Shown: one piece after another, positions 62,278-64,000 of the stretch
Numbering within the stretch: position 1 is the stretch's first letter
How the letters are laid out: every line of letters begins with the position of its first letter
Assembly (NCBI GenBank): GCA_008729055.1
Contig: SDUX01000008.1
Span: 1,054,001-1,118,000, forward strand
Reading direction: 5' to 3'
DNA length: 64,000 nt
DNA from: Pyropia haitanensis
Lineage: Eukaryota; Rhodophyta; Bangiophyceae; Bangiales; Bangiaceae
Notes under the pieces: model-generated
Told to the model about the DNA's origin: nothing
Seen by the model: only the letters and a program-made list of their open reading frames with translations
The model's database searches: none
Translations under genes and position numbers: made by a program

Positions 62278-64000
62278 GGGCGGGATCTCCCGGCCGGGGG
62301 GGGGGGGGGGGGGGTCCACGTGGGGGGGGCCCGCGACGGGGACGGACGGGGGTGCGCGCCACGCGGGTGGTCCGTGCCCGACGGCCGCCGCCGCCGCCGC
62401 CGCCGCCGCCGCAGCAGCCGCCGCCGCCGCCGCCGCGGGAGTCGCCGCCGCCGCAGCCGCCGCGGGAGTCGCCGCCGCCGCGGGAGTCGCCGCCGCCGCG
62501 GGAGTCGCCGCCGCCGCGGGCGTCGCCGCCGCCGCGGGCGTCGCCGCCACCGAGGGTGTCACCGCCAGAGTCGCGCCTCGACACCGCGACGGCAAAGAGC
62601 GGGCCCTGGCCGGGGCGGCGCGTGCCAAACCGCGCGGGCACCCGCGGTCGCCGGCCGCGTCGACGCGCACCGCGGCGGGCCGCGCGCGGGGCGGTTGGTG
62701 CCGCCGCCGGCGCCGCGGCCGACGCGGCCCGCAACGGGGTTGCCGCGCCGCCCCACCCCCCACACCCCCCGCGCGCCGCGGCGGGCGGCGCGGCGGGCGG
62801 CGGCGCCGCGGCACGGCGGCGGCCGCCGCGGTGGCGTCCGCGTGCACGAGCCGCCGGGGTGGGGGGGTGGCGCTGCCGTGCGAGCCGCCGCGCCCGACTC
62901 GCGGCCGTTGGCGGTGGTGGCGCGGCCGCCGCGTCGGGTGGAGGTGGGGGGGGGGGGGCGCAAGACGCCGGGACGGGCCGGCGGGGCCACGCGTCGCCGC
63001 GGCGGGCGTCGCTCAACGGCGGTGGTCGCGAGGCGGCCTCCGTCCTTCCCCCCCCCCCCCGCCCCTTCCCCCCCTTCCCCCACCGCCCCTCCCACCCACA
63101 CGCACCCAACAAAAAAAAAAAGCAGCTCCCACCACCCCCCCCCCCCCGGTGCTCGCGCAACGTCGGCAAGGTGGCCGCCGCTGCTGCAGGGACGACCGGC
63201 GGCGGGTGGTTTGCGCGCGGGGGGGGCGTGCCGCCGCCACACGGGGCGACGGGGGAGCGAGGGTGGACGAGCGGGGCGGGAGGGCTGTGGCGGAAGGAGG
63301 CGCGGGGGGAGTGGAGGGGGGGGGGGGGGGGGGGGGGGGAGGGGGGGGAGGGGCGGCACCGCACCCCCCAAAACAACCGGCGTGCCGCCGCCGCCGCCGC
63401 CGCCTGCAGCGCCGCGCTGCCGCCGACGGTCGCAACGCGGGGGCGGCGGCGGACGGGGCGGGGGGGGGGGGGGGGAACGCGCCGCCGACGGGGATGCGCG
63501 CGTGCCCGCGCGGCGCCCGCCTGGGCGGCCGCGGCGGCTGGTCGCGGGGGGGGTGGCGGCTCACGCTGGCGGCAGCGGTGGCGCCGCGGCGGCCGCCGCC
63601 GCGGCGGGACGGCGGGGGGCGGCCACCCCCAAAGGCGGCGGCGGCCGCCGCCAGTGGCGGGCCACGCCCCGCCGGCGTGTGGCGGTCGGCCGCGCCGCGT
63701 GGGGCGGGGGGGGGCACACGCCGCCGCGGCGGCCGCGTCGGCCGCGGGTGGCGGCCTCTGGCCGCCACCCGCGCCCGCGCAGACGGCCAGACCCGCCCAA
63801 CGAAGAAAAAAAAAAAAAAAAAAACGGCCGCCGCCGCCGCCGCCCCCCCCGCCGCCGTGGCCGCAACGCCCTCCGCGTGGGGGGCGCCGCTTGGCAGCGC
63901 CCCCCGCCGCGTCGCGGCGGGGCGGCCATCGGTGTGGGCGGGCGGCGCGGGGCGGCCGGGCACCCCCGCCGGCAGCGTCCGCAACCGCACACACCCAAAA
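62278..64000. other. GC low complexity at the right edge with two A tracts
   Basis: Contains an 18-bp direct repeat (gggagtcgccgccgccgc, 62466-62540), G runs at 62299-62315 and 63318-63340, and A tracts at 63111-63121 and 63806-63824. Frames on the minus strand are open for long distances without a motif. No gene called. Confidence 0.45.

Overview
The window is nuclear DNA of a eukaryotic alga, most likely a red alga of the Bangiales type (Porphyra/Pyropia). Evidence: very high GC with long G or C homopolymers; compact genes, many apparently intronless, others with one or two introns of about 230-470 nt and GTACGT/GTATGT/GTAAGT donors; ATG mostly in an ATGG context; several products with plastid presequences carrying a phenylalanine near the N terminus; twin-arginine lumen signals; a nuclear SmpB, which pairs with a plastid tmRNA in red-lineage algae. 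The species is an inference.

Layout. 0-2.8 kb: 5' part of a secreted, glycine-rich gene on the minus strand, running off the left edge. 4-10.6 kb: plastid-flavoured cluster (LEA-like protein, kinase N-lobe remnant, lumenal four-helix-like protein, FtsH N-domain-only protein, thioredoxin). 11.8-13.8 kb: two non-autonomous inverted-repeat elements. 13.8-26.6 kb: extreme CCG/GGC low complexity with a Kunitz-domain gene, a PFA-DSP-like probable pseudophosphatase, a flavohaemoglobin-like gene and two doubtful genes. 26.7-35.7 kb: twin-FAS1 protein, DOMON-Hint protein with a His/Asp/Gly repeat, and a small two-exon gene. 37.5-38.7 kb: third inverted-repeat element. 39.5-44.5 kb: Nei-type DNA glycosylase with a SAP domain, convergent with a GATA-finger gene whose last intron has a 367-nt AG-free tract. 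47 kb: ankyrin gene with an in-frame TAG. 48.35-50.0 kb: large palindrome carrying the same tRNA-Ala(CGC) gene in each arm; each copy appears to have a normal anticodon-loop intron plus extra sequence in the T loop. 50.9-59.8 kb: DUF1640/CCDC90-like protein, plastid photolyase-N-domain protein in three exons, homeodomain-like protein, DOPA-dioxygenase-like protein and plastid SmpB. 60.6-62.3 kb: low-complexity coiled-coil protein with a KEN-box-like motif.

At least six genes change frame exactly at a G or C run of 8-16 nt, so homopolymer length (assembly or polymorphism) limits every gene model. Much of the DNA between genes is GC triplet repeat open in several frames; such frames are not called unless start context, motif or composition supports them. 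Several genes sit in divergent pairs (2.8/4.0, 9.1/9.8, 33.8/34.9, 58.3/59.1 kb) and probably share promoters.
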